Part shown: positions 50,338 to 61,969 of the stretch, in pieces
Numbering within the stretch: position 1 is the stretch's first letter
Layout: every line of letters starts with the position of its first letter
DNA from: Glandiceps talaboti
Taxonomy: Eukaryota > Hemichordata > Enteropneusta > Spengelidae
Reading direction: 5' to 3'
Assembly: GCF_964340395.1 (NCBI RefSeq)
Contig: NC_135570.1
Coordinates: 1,889,001 to 1,953,000 of the forward strand
DNA: 64,000 nucleotides
Translations under genes and position numbers: made by a program
Notes under the pieces: model-generated
What the model saw: only the letters and a program-made list of their open reading frames with translations
What the model was told of the DNA's origin: nothing
Database searches by the model: none

Positions 50338-50707
50338 TAGTCTAGTTCCAGACATACCGTATTCCGTACTACATTAACTTCACACTTACACTGTCTAGTC
50401 AAGGCCGTGACTCAAGGCATTAATTGTGGTTCAACTCCATGGTGAGCGAAGAGCAATTGATAGGCAGTCCTCATCTCTCATTAATATTCATTTGATACAG
50501 CTGTTTTGACTATGTCCAATGTCCAACCAGGACTCTACCTCCAGTCAGTTTAAACTAAAATCACATGGGGACGTGACAACATCATCATGTTTATATGAAT
50601 GCTGTAGGTGGGAGCATAGAATTCTGTGCGAGTGTCATTGACTTGACTAGACGATAATAGTGTGAAGTTGATGTAGTACGGAATACGGTCCATCAGGAAC
50701 TAGACTA
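50338..50707. mobile_element. MITE-like element with about 67-bp terminal inverted repeats
   Basis: TAGTCTAGTTCCAGACATAC-CGTATTCCGTACTACATTAA at the left end is matched by the reverse complement of the right end (TAGTCTAGTTCCTGATGGAC-CGTATTCCGTACTACATCAA). Length is about 370 bp with no coding capacity. Confidence 0.85.
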
Positions 50708-50899
50708 AATTTCATGCAAATTCTTGTCAAACTCAAACATCCTAAAACAACTTCACTATATGGTTTGGTTTCACTTGAAATGTAAGGCTGAAATGTGGAT
50801 ATAGATCAAGATTCCATCTAGTCCGTAAGGTATGCCATGATGGGGCGCCCTCACACATCAGTCAAGAGAGAGGATGCCGGTGACGGTAGAGAGACACAA

Positions 50900-51060
50900 A
50901 GTATACAGTCTAGATTCCATCATCCAGCAATGGTTGTTATGGTTACCATTCCATACTGCTTTCAGTTTACAACAATTTAGGTGTGATCATTGGTTTCATT
51001 ATAAAATCTGCACTGGCTGCAAGTGGGATATTTTTTAAAATCTAACTATGGCAGTCTCTG
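50900..51060 (-). pseudogene. Diverged partial copy of the oxidase terminal exon
   Basis: On the minus strand, a segment around 50905-50955 reads like the terminal exon's stretch around AARMIIAGCWDHDL (as TIAGWWNLD). The stretch around 50965-51015 resembles the end of the exon and its flank (AAATGACCACAGC type). It looks like an old tandem duplication of the exon end just downstream of the gene. Confidence 0.5.
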
Positions 51061-51078
51061 ATTAGAAGATTTTATTTA

Positions 51079-54000
51079 CTACAATTTGGCTGTGGTCATT
51101 TGTTTCATTTTAAATCTAACTCTGAAACTGTCTCGAGGTAGATCATGATCCCAGCATCCAGCAATAATCATTCTTGCTGCCATTCTACCAATTTCATCAG
51201 CACAGCATGCCGCCGTACCATTACCACCAGTAGTTATTCCTAGTGTTGGTGTAACCATATCACAATACAGTTGTCCTGTAGGTGTATTTGTTGTGACACA
51301 ACATTCCGTTTTTGTTGATACTGGTTTCACATCTGTAAAATACAGAAAATATTGAATATTAGGCCTAATAAAAAAAGTTGTTTGGTTTCGGTTACTTGAC
51401 CTCACCTAGTTTTTCACGGTGACCCTAAACTTTTTTTATGTATTCGAGAACAAAAATATACAATTGCCAAAATTGTGAAGTCTCGCAAGAAATAGTGGAT
51501 GCGGAAACTGAAATCAACTTAAAAAGACAATATAAAACTGTTCATCAAATCTTAATATTGACTGTACATCTGATGAGAAGAAATCAATAACACAGAGACC
51601 ATATGGAAAACAACGGAAAACATAACTAACTGAGCTAGACACTCACATGAAAAAAAAATTTAAAATCAAAATAAAAAATCTACCTACACCTATTCTAAAA
51701 TTGAATGTAATCAGAACCACACAATACTTTTTTTTTTACGCCTTATGCATTCAACAGCATCTTTGCCTTTTGAAACACCCCTGCAAATTTTAGCCTCATC
51801 CATCAAGTACTTTGTGAGATATAAGTTTTTAGACCTCATTTGCATATCATTAATAAGATCATCATGTCCTGCAGGTTGAACAATAAATCTAGGAGAGGTT
51901 GACATGCAGATTTATCACCCTCTGTCTTATAGTCACATGACTGTCCTTATATGGAAGACTGAGAAGTGGTCCTAACCTTTGACCAGGTCAAACAATAAAT
52001 TTAGGAGAGGTTGACATGCAGATTTATCACCCTCTGTCTTATAGTCACATGACTGTCCTTATATGGAAGACTGAGAAGTGGTCCTAACCTTTGACCAGGT
52101 CAAACAATAATTCCAGGAGAGGTTGACATGCAGATTTATCACCCTCTGTCTTATACCAATCAGCAACCTCAGCGGCAGTGTGAAGTTCTCTTTCAAAGTC
52201 TGCACCATGTCCAATCTTTAAGTAGTATTTTCCTAAAGAACCAAAAAGTATATAAAACATTAAAAAGAATGTGTGAAATGTTTCTTTGTAATTATTTTGT
52301 TACTGTATGTACAATCACTACAAGAAAAGTCCAATTTACCCACCTTTACCCAACCTTTACCCTACCTGTGACCCACCTAACAATCATTTCTGTCCATGGG
52401 TAGTATGAGATGCAGTACCACTTTTGACTGTCTACAGCCCCCCAGGTGCGAGATCACAGTGGGTAAATTAAGTCAAAGATGGAACTCCATCTCATACTCA
52501 CCACATTTACACATCCTCTGCTCAAGATTTACCTCGGGTATGGTGGAAAGACATGGTCAAATATGACTTTTCATATAGTGTATAATAAACATTTGATACT
52601 TTTTGCATTTAATTGAGTTTATACAAACAAGGTATATATTATTTCAAATTGTTTTTTCAAGTAGAAAAACATAGTAAAGTTGTTTTATAAATAAATAAAT
52701 AAATAAATAAATAAAATAAATAAATGAATAAACAAACAAAACAAAACAAATAAAACAGCAATAACAGTCTTTCAGGTTTTTGTGTGTTTTAACATATTTA
52801 GGAAAAAATATTGAGTAAATAATTGGTACTTCATAATATATACAACATCATGATATTTACTTTTCTCATTTCTAAAAGTTATCCATCATAAATGTGTTGT
52901 TAAATTCTGTGGAAAACAACAAAATTATAAATACCATCTGGGTACTTGATAGGAGGCAAGATATAGGCATCAATTCTGTTGTCAGTGTTATTTCGTTTTA
53001 GAGTCACACAGGGCATGTTTCTTAATCTCCTTGCATCTTCATTGGTCAGTTCAGCAAATGCAACTGTCTGTGTTATGAGAGCAACATCTAGTTCCTTTCC
53101 ATGTGGTAGCAGGTCTCTGAATCCTGTGAAAGCTCCAGTTGTCAGAAGCACTCTCCTGGCATAGATGACTTGACCTTTGGCTGTTGTCACCTTCATACAT
53201 CGGGAACCATCTGAGTGGTTAGTTTCAGTCACCTGATCCACTACATCATCGATGATGTCACAGCCCTGTAGATGTGCAGCAGTTTGTTGTGCCAAAATCT
53301 GTGCTCTGGGACTAACATGACCAGCTTCTTTCATTTCAACAAAACCGACATCATTTTCTTTTATTGACATAAAGGAATATGGATTTGTTGATTCATCTTT
53401 TTTAAGAAACAGTAATTTCTTATTCCCCATCTTAGCACTTTCAACACACTTTTTCATGTATGGGTCATCTGGTTGAGTGATAAGTGCTACACCAACTTCG
53501 CTGAAGAATGATACACCTAGAAATTAGAAAAAGAATTATGACAATTGAAGAAAAAATGGAAAAAGATAATGGACAAGATGGCATTATTATTAATATGGTA
53601 ATTTATTCATCATGAAAAATATTTAATTTCTTTTGCACTGACAAGAACTATGACAGAACCCCACGACACATGAGTACAAGTGTGGTTTACTTGGGGTATT
53701 TACACAAGTGCTCACAGTGATCTCTGTGGTAGTTACTTTTACGAGTGTAGCAAGTGAAAGTGCAGCAGAAAACATTGCAAGCATTAGTGCAAATCCCCCT
53801 GAGTACCCACACTGGAACTCACGTGACATGGGGTTCTGTTATTATTACATATGTTTATCTGAAATGGCAACTTTCCATAAAAATCAAACAGTGCAATCAT
53901 GCGATTTCATATGTAGGGAATGATAATGTCATCATTTGCATATCATTTGCATTCAGGTATGAAATAATGTTTTCAGTATTGCAAAATACCACAATACCAC

Positions 54001-57000
54001 AAGTAAGATAAGATAAAACTTTATTTCAACCGTTTAGAAAATTTTACATTTCTAATTTGGTGAGTTATAAATATGAAAGTATAGAATAGTTCTAGTGTTT
54101 TGTCTATTTGTTACTATTCAGGTATATGTAGAGAGCGGTTATAATATCCTTATGTTTTGATTGTAGTATATATGTAAATTACTCTACTATGTATAAAGTT
54201 TGGGTTTACAGTAGTAATAATATTAAACATTTTTTCTCTTTGTTTTGTGTATAATTTACAATGAATGTATTTCATTTTCTATTTCTTTACAATGTTTACA
54301 TAGTCTGTCTTCCACTAGTGTTTTGGGTTTTGTATGTCTACCCTTCTCAATGGCAAGTTGATGGCAACTCAATCTAAATTTGGCTATTGTTTTGATTTGT
54401 TGTTTATTGTTCATTACATGTACTCTTCTTGTTCCAGGGAATTTTTAAAGTTGTTGTATGTACGTAATTTAGAGTTTTCCCTTTTGTTATTTTTATTCCA
54501 TTGGTTGATATAGTATTGTCTTATTGAGTTGTATAGTTCTTGTTTTGTTAAATTTGTGATATATTTGGTGCTATATAATTGTATATTGTGTTCAAAGGTA
54601 GTTAGCCATGAACCTGTGTAATTATTGTTCTCCATGTCATTCATTGCATGAAAAGCTAAATTGTTATTGTCTAATGTCTTGAGGTGTTTGTAATAGTTTA
54701 TTGCTGAGTAGTATATTCTACTAATCAGTGGTTCTCTCCCAAGTTCCATTCTGCATCCTATTTTGCTCACTCTGTTGCTGACATTTAATATTTGGCGACA
54801 AAAACGTAGATGGAATTGTTCTGTCTTTGTTTTGTCCCAAGTTGTTTGATTTTGGAGAACACCCCATATTTCTCCAGCATATGTTAGGATAGGTAGTTGT
54901 GTTGTATTCATGAGTTTTTCCTTTATCTTGATACAGTTCATATTTGTCATACTAGTATATATCTGTGACTGGATTCTTGCAGCTTTGCTGGCTTTGTTTG
55001 AGAGTCTGTCTGCTGTGGAGCTCATAGAACCATTGGCCTTGAATGTTACACCAAGATATGTGTATTGTTCTGTAGTTTTTATTTCTTCCTAGCCACATTT
55101 GAATTGTTTTGTATCTTGTTTGCATTCTGATTTCCTGAATACCATTATTTGTGTTTTGTTTGTGTTTACTTGTAATACACACATAATACACACCTCAGAC
55201 AACTTCTAATGCAAAAGAAACAATTACATAGGTGCCGTACACAATGGGGATGTATAAATAGTAAAGTTGATATGTTGATTATCAGTTAGAAAATAAACAA
55301 TCACAGCCACTAAACTCATCAAGTCCATGTGTAATGTTTTCATCAGAATCCTGTTTTTACTGCATTGTGAAAGAATAGCAATGCTTATCACTGTTCAATG
55401 TGATTGGGCAAAGGATCCTGCTGTGATTATTGTGTCTCTGTTATTGTTAGTCTAGAGTTGAAATATGTCTATCTTTGTGTCAAAAACATGTCCCATGAGT
55501 GAAACACCAAGTCTACATCATGTTAGTCATAATGGTTGTAAAATATTTGATGTGATAAATATCCATGAAGTACTTGTATCAATACTGGACCAGACAAACT
55601 CATTATAATTCTTGTATTTGGAAGGTGTTTATCGATGAAAAAAAAAATATTACCAGTTCTTTGTTCAAGTTCTCTATATCTTGCAATGGATCTTTGTATT
55701 AGTTTCACCCAAATAGGATTTGGCTCTGTTGATCCTGTGATACGACCTTCATCATAGTGAGCTCCATAGATTCCATGACTGTATTGGCTTTTTTCCTGCA
55801 TTTAATCATAGAGAGTGAAGAAATACACCATAAATAATATGTTTACAAGAGAAGTTCAGTCAGACTTATTTCTGCCTTTAGTATACTTGTATTGATTACT
55901 GCTATCAACTTAAAGGAAAAGTCCAGCCAGACTTATTTCTACCTTTAGTACACTTGTATTGATTACTGCTATCAACTTAAAGGAAAAGTCCAGTCAGACT
56001 TATTTCTACCTTTAGTACACTTGTATTGATTACTGCTATCAACTTAAAGGAAAAGTCCAGTCAGACTTATTTCTGTCTTTAGTACACATGTATTGATTAC
56101 TGCTATCAACTTAAAGGAAAAGTCCAGTCAGACTTATTTCTACCTTTAGTATACTTGTATTGATTACTGCTATCAACTTAAAGGAAAAGTCCAGCCAGAC
56201 TTATTTCTACCTTTAGTACACTTGTATTGATTACTGCTATCAACTTAAAGGAAAAGTCCAGTCAGACTTATTTCTACCTTTAGTACACTTGTATTGATTA
56301 CTGCTATCAACTTAAAGGAAAAGTCCAGTCAGACTTATTTCTGTCTTTAGTACACATGTATTGATTACTGCTATCAACTTAAAGGAAAAGTCCAGTCAGA
56401 CTTATTTCTACCTTTAGTACACTTGTATTGATTACTGCTATCAACTTAAAGGAAAAGTCCAGTCAGTCTTATTTCTGCTTTTAGTATACTTGTATTGATT
56501 ACTGCTATCAACTTAAAGGAAAAGTCCAGTCAGACTTATTTCTACCTTTAGTACACTTGTATTGATTACTGCTATCAACTTAAAGGAAAAGTCCAGTCAG
56601 TCTTATTTCTGCTTTTAGTATACTTGTATTGATTACTGCTATCAACTTAAAGGAAAAGTCCAGTCAATCTTATTTCTACCTTTAGTACACTTGTATTGAT
56701 TACTGCTATCAACTTAAAGGAAAAGTCCAGTCAGACTTATTTCTACCTTTAGTACACTTGTATTGATTACTGCTATCAACTTAAAGGAAAAGTCCAGTCA
56801 GACTTATTTCTGTCTTTAGTACACTTGTATTGATTACTGCTATCAACTTAAAGGAAAAGTCCAGTCAGACTTATTTCTGTCTTTAGTACACTTGTATTGA
56901 TTACTGCTATCAACTTAAAGGAAAAGTCCAGTCAGACTTATTTCTACCTTTAGTACACTTGTATTGATTACTGCTATCAACTTAAAGGAAAAGTCCAGTC

Positions 57001-60000
57001 AGTCTTATTTCTGCTTTTAGTATACTTGTATTGATTACTGCTATCAACTTAAAGGAAAAGTCCAGTCAGACTTATTTCTACCTTTAGTACACTTGTATTG
57101 ATTACTGCTATCAACTTAAAGGAAAAGTCCAGTCAGTCTTATTTCTGTCTTTAGTACACTTGTATTGATTACTGCTATCAACTTAAAGGAAAAGTCCAGT
57201 CAGACTTATTTCTACCTTTAGTACACTTGTATTGATTACTGCTATCAACTTAAAGGAAAAGTCCAGTCAGTCTTATTTCTGCTTTTAGTATACTTGTATT
57301 GATTACTGCTATCAACTTAAAGGAAAAGTCCAGTCAGACTTATTTCTACCTTTAGTACACTTGTATTGATTACTGCTATCAACTTAAAGGAAAAGTCCAG
57401 TCAGACTTATTTCTACCTTTAGTACACTTGTAATGATTACTGTATCAACTTAAAGGAAAAGTCCAGTCAGACTTATTTCTACCTTTAGTACACTTGTATT
57501 GATTACTGCTATCAACTTAAAGGAAAAGTCCAGCCAGACTTATTTCTACCTTTAGTACACTTGTATTGATTACTGCTATCAACTTAAAGGAAAAGTCCAG
57601 TCAGACTTATTTCTACCTTTAGTAGTAGTACACTTGTATTGATTACTGCTATCAACTTAAAGTAAAAGTCCAGTCAGACTTATTTCTACCTTTCAGTACA
57701 CTTGTATTGATTACTGCTATCAACTTAAAGGAAAAGTCCAGTCAGACTTATTTCTACCTTTAGTAGTAGTACACTTGTATTGATTACTGCTATCAACTTA
57801 AAGTAAAAGTCCAGTCAGACTTATTTCTACCTTTCAGTACACTTGTATTGATTACTGCTATCAACTTAAAGGAAAAGTCCAGTCAGACTTATTTCTACCT
57901 TTCAGTACATTTGTATTGATTACTGCTATCAACTTAAAGGAAAAGTCCAGTCAGACTTATTTCTACCTTTAGTACACTTGTATTGATTACTGCTATCAAC
58001 TTAAAGGAAAAGTCCAGTCAGACTTATTTCTACCTTTCAGTACACTTGTATTGATTACTGCTATCAACTTAAAGGAAAAGTCCAGTCAGACTTATTTCTA
58101 CCTTTCAGTACATTTGTATTGATTACTGCTATCAACTTAAAGGAAAAGTCCAGTCAGACTTATTTCTGTCTTTAGTACACTTGTATTGCTTACTGCTATC
58201 AACTTAAAGGAAAAGTCCAGTCAGACTTATTTCTACCTTTAGTACACTTGTATTGATTACTGCTATCAACTTAAAGGAAAAGTCCAGTCAGGCTTATTTC
58301 TACCTTTAGTACACTTGTATTGATTACTGCTATCAACTTAAAGGAAAAGTCCAGTCAGACTTATTTCTACCTTTAGTACACTTGTATTGATTACTGCTAT
58401 CAACTTAAAGGAAAAGTCCAGTCAGACTTATTTCTACCTTTAGTACACTTGTATTGATTACTGCTATCAACTTAAAGGAAAAGTCCAGTCAGGCTTATTT
58501 CTACCTTTAGTACACTTGTATTGATTACTGCTATCAACTTAAAGGAAAAGTCCAGTCAGACTTATTTCTACCTTTAGTACACTTGTATTGCTTACTGCTA
58601 TCAACTTAAAGGAAAAGTCCAGTCAGACTTATTTCTACCTTTAGTACACTTGTATTGATTACTGCTATCAACTTAAAGGAAAAGTCCAGTCAGGCTTATT
58701 TCTACCTTTAGTACACTTGTATTGATTACTGCTATCAACTTAAAGGAAAAGTCCAGTCAGACTTATTTCTACCTTTAGTACACTTGTATTGATTACTGCT
58801 ATCAACTTAAAGGAAAAGTCCAGTCAGACTTATTTCTACCTTTAGTACACTTGTATTGATTACTGCTATCAACTTAAAGGAAAAGTCCAGTCAGACTTAT
58901 TTCTGTCTTTAGTACACTTGTATTGCTTACTGCTATCAACTTAAAGGAAAAGTCCAGTCAGACTTATTTCTACCTTCAGTACACTTGTATTGATTACTGC
59001 TATCAACTTAAAGGAAAAGTCCAGTCAGGCTTATTTCTACCTTTAGTACACTTGTATTGATTACTGCTATCAACTTAAAGGAAAAGTCCAGTCAGACTTA
59101 TTTCTACCTTTAGTACACTTGTATTGATTACTGCTATCAACTTAAAGGAAAAGTCCAGTCAGACTTATTTCTACCTTTCAGTACACTTGTATTGATTACT
59201 GCTATCAACTTAAAGGAAAAGTCCAGTCAGACTTATTTCTACCTTTAGTACATTTGTATTGATTACTGCTATCAACTTAAAGGAAAAGTCCAGTCAGACT
59301 TATTTCTACCTTTAGTACACTTGTATTGATTACTGCTATCAACTTAAAGGAAAAGTCCAGTCAGACTTATTTCTACCTTTAGTACACTTGTATTGAATAC
59401 TGCTATCAATTTAAAGGAAAAGTCCAGTCAGACTTATTTCTACCTTTAGTACACTTGTATTGAATACTGCTATCAATTTAAAGGAAAAGTCCAGTCAGGC
59501 TTATTTCTACCTTTAGTACACTTGTATTGATTACTGCTATCAACTTAAAGGAAAAGTCCAGTCAGACTTATTTCTACCTTTAGTAGTAGTATACTTGTAT
59601 TGATTACTGCAATCGAGTCACATATGATTTTTTGTGATAAAATAGCACCCCAGCAACTTTAATACTAAACATTGAAATCATGAATGTAAAGAGTCCATTA
59701 ATGTAATACACTTGTATTTAGGGCCATACAAGACAATTACATCTAGTATGTATACTTACAGTATTGTACTATATATTCCAACACATAATAATTGCCCAGA
59801 GGAATTAGTAAAGGTTACAAAGCTCAGATGAAACGAGTAAAATAATAGAAAATGAAGTATACAGAAAATTAATATTATTATATAAAGGATAAAAAGAAGA
59901 AAATAAAAGAGAAAATCTATTTCGTAAAATGAGAGAACCCCACGACATGTGAGTGCAAGCGTGCCAAGGAGAAAACGCACACACAAGTTCATTTACGCTT

Positions 60001-60262
60001 GGAGTAATTATACTATACAGTATACTGTCAGTATAATTACTCCAAGATTTACGGGAATGTAAAAAAATCAAACATGTTTACTCCATTATCACAGCAAGGT
60101 ATGATGAAGACAACACTAGGTCAGTACCTTTGGTTCTTTAGGCCCAACAAGACAGATTTTGGAGTCTGGAGTTATAAGAGTTGCATGACGAGCCGCTGCC
60201 GATCCCATCAATCCAGCACCAACAATACAAATATCATGGATATACGCTTCCTTGCTTGTCAT
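51079..60262 (-). CDS. FAD-dependent oxidoreductase, monomeric sarcosine oxidase/DAO family, 5 exons, 418 aa
   Basis: Exons on the minus strand: 60128-60262, 55654-55795, 52935-53516, 52089-52232, 51079-51332 (TAG). All phases agree. The start Met lies seven codons before the strand leading into the dinucleotide-binding motif (IVGAGLMGSAAARHA), with the acidic/polar end of strand 2 (CLVGPKEPK). Exon 2 holds SQYSHGIYGAHYDEGRITG. Exon 3 holds the substrate-lid region, RVLLTTGAFTGF and ILPPIKYPDG. Exon 4 continues KYYLKIGHGADF. Exon 5 carries ECCVTTNTPTG, where a Cys falls at the position that binds FAD covalently in monomeric sarcosine oxidases, and the closing GITTGGNGTAACCADEIGR. Length fits the family (about 390-420). 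Probable activity: oxidation of a secondary or N-methylated amine with hydrogen peroxide release; the substrate cannot be read from sequence. No signal peptide; no clear C-terminal peroxisomal SKL (ends TAKL). Confidence 0.92.
51872..52155 (-). repeat. 112-bp tandem triplication covering the exon 4 end and its donor
   Basis: CAGGT(C/T)(A/G)AACAATAA recurs at 51872, 51984 and 52096 with near-identical intervening sequence. The unit contains the 3' part of oxidase exon 4 (ACAGAGGGTGATAAATCTGC on the minus strand) and the donor CAAAG|GTTAGG. The true donor is at 52088/52089; a full extra donor copy lies 112 bp downstream in the intron. Confidence 0.92.
52688..52755. repeat. (AAAT)n / (AAAC)n microsatellite
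   Basis: AAATAAAT units pass into AAACAAAAC units within oxidase intron 3. Confidence 0.9.
53653..53839. mobile_element. MITE-like element with AGAACCCCA termini
   Basis: AGAACCCCACGACACATGAG at the left faces the reverse complement AGAACCCCATGTCACGTGAG at the right, with similarity extending about 60 bp inwards. A one-ended relative (AGAACCCCACGACATGTGAG) lies at 59934-59995. Confidence 0.75.
54003..55199 (-). mobile_element. 5'-truncated non-LTR retrotransposon (end of RT ORF) in oxidase intron 2
   Basis: The minus strand encodes the C-terminal part of a LINE reverse transcriptase. It starts near 55180 with LQVNTNKTQIMVFRKSE (thumb-type NxxKTxxMxF motif) and a premature stop. It continues with TYLGVTFKANGSMSSTADRL, LPILTYAGEIWGVL, FCRQILNVSNR, a 203-codon open frame ending at 54414, and then in another frame FRLSCHQLAIEKGR and a CKHC-ENEIHSL knuckle. 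The 3' end has AATAAAG and an ATCTTATCTT tail near 54010. It is truncated at the 5' end, broken, and in the same orientation as its host gene. Confidence 0.85.
55846..59609. repeat. 67-bp satellite array, about 56 copies, in oxidase intron 1
   Basis: The unit reads ACTTAAAGGAAAAGTCCAGT, CAGACTTATTTCTACCTTTA, GTACACTTGTATTGATTACT, GCTATCA. Variants include CTGTCTTTAG, CTGCTTTTAG, CTTTCAGTAC and a TAGTAG insertion; neighbouring blocks share variants, so unequal exchange or conversion has spread them. The array fills most of intron 1 and ends only about 50 bp from the exon 2 acceptor. Confidence 0.98.
59998..60046. repeat. Perfect 17-bp hairpin
   Basis: CTTGGAGTAATTATACT (59998-60014) and AGTATAATTACTCCAAG (60030-60046) are exact inverse complements around a loop that itself contains ACAGTATACTGT. 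Confidence 0.9.
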
Positions 60263-60439
60263 GTTTCTGATATTATATGGAACATATATCCAATGGCGAC
60301 ATAAATGACTGAACATATAACGATCCGTACAAGTAAAGTTGTACTTTGACCGATTCGTAGTTTTATCTTTGGGTCAGGTCAGGTCATGACCTGAAAACAT
60401 GTGCTATGTCACGTTTTACTCGACTCCGACATGAGTTTA

Positions 60440-60463
60440 CCGCTAGATGGCGCCATCTAGTGG
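60440..60463. promoter_or_regulatory. Palindromic pair of CTCF-type motifs near the oxidase promoter
   Basis: On the minus strand 60450-60463 reads CCACTAGATGGCGC, matching CCASYAGRKGGCRC at every position. On the plus strand 60440-60453 reads CCGCTAGATGGCGC, one mismatch. The two overlap in CTAGATGGCGCCATCTAG. They lie about 180 bp upstream of the oxidase start codon. Confidence 0.55.
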
Positions 60464-61193
60464 TGAACATAGCAACAGTGCGATAATTATAGATTGGGGA
60501 CGATCTAGGGAATGTTTTTTTCCCTTCACTTTTTACAAATCGGTTCTCATGGAAGGGTCATAATTAGGGGAGGGTCACGTTTTACTTTGACAATGTATTC
60601 TATATCTAACTTTTCATCATTTTTTGATTTTGACATCCGAACACTGCCACCACTGCCAACTCCGTCACTGCTTCTACACCCTACTATTTATCATCAGTGT
60701 TAACGTTATAAGCTTACTGCTGACAACCGTGCTGTGAATCAATTTGAATATAGACTGAGTTTGATTTCTCCCGCCCCACCCCCCACCCCTGTAATTACTG
60801 ACGGCTACCTCAGTAAGCGAATGAAACAGATATAAATAAAGAAATCAAGCCGTATTCACCACATTAGATTTTAACCAGATCGATTGATGAAATTCAAAAT
60901 AAATTGGTGGATAACGTAGAGTGTCCAATCAGTATAGACCTCGTGGACTTCAGTAATGGGGGGGGGGGGGGGGGGGGTTCAGACTCTGACTGTTGCGTAC
61001 AATTCGGCCCTCCCCTGATTCCGTTTCCTATACTTAAAAAAGGTGACTGTTCCTCAATTTCCTTTCTTTAAAACACGGCCTTTCCTCGTTTAAATATTCG
61101 GATTGAGTCTCAGAATTAGTGGCAAGTACTTGATCCCACCGCTGCCACCATATTGATAACTTTAAAGGCAAAACATGGCAACCCTTCTCCTCC

Positions 61194-61245
<52 letters not shown>

Positions 61246-61969
61246 CCACCACCACCACCAACAACACACATAAACTTTTATCGTACAATGTGTAAACTCA
61301 CAGGTTGTCTGAGCCCCCGTGTGAGTCCCAACTCGTGCCCGTCCTTCTACTGTCCCTTGAAATCAATGACCCAGACTTCATTGTTGTACTATATGTGTAT
61401 GTGTACACTTTGTGTTGACAAAGTAATCACCAAATACAAATATGTCCAGAGAGCTCATTCACTGCATTGATTGTGATGTCATAGTGGTCCAATCTCAGAC
61501 GACCAGAGGTATAATGCAACGTTTCTTGCTATGTCATGTTTACATACTAAATACGTGTATATAGAGTTCAAGTGTACTGTTTCGTTGAAATAAACATGTT
61601 ACAATAAGTAATTGTGATGATACAGTTGCTATGATTTGTGTTAGTTTTGTGGCGCGAATTTAGTTGGAAGTACACCGACTCTATCGATCGGATCGTGTTG
61701 TATCGATCGCCCCCACCATGACGATAAGGGTGTTTACTTTTATTATTAACACGCTTCGAGGTGAACTTTTAGAACTTGTAAAAATAAGAAATTGTTAGTC
61801 TGAGCATTTTTACATTAAATAAAATCATAAAATAGAAAATATGATTCCAAAAAATAGAACTGTTTTACGCTTTTTAGAAAGTTATTTCAACGGAAGGAAA
61901 CTTTCTTCGTGCGCATGGCACTTCGGGAGGTTTTAAATTTGAATAACAATAGAACTAATACATGCAGAC
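60464..61969. other. Intergenic DNA between divergent genes
   Basis: Contains a G-run (60958-60977), a (CAA)n tract (61194-61243) followed by CCA units, and no exon. It separates the start of the minus-strand oxidase from the probable plus-strand first exon at 61970. Confidence 0.5.
61194..61262. repeat. (CAA)n and (CCA)n microsatellite
   Basis: About seventeen CAA units followed by CCA units. The poly-Thr and poly-Leu frames through it are artefacts. Confidence 0.95.

Noticed and set aside
54414-55025. A host gene encoding a 203-residue protein in oxidase intron 2
   Set aside because: Residue motifs and the ATCTT tail identify it as the end of a LINE reverse transcriptase.
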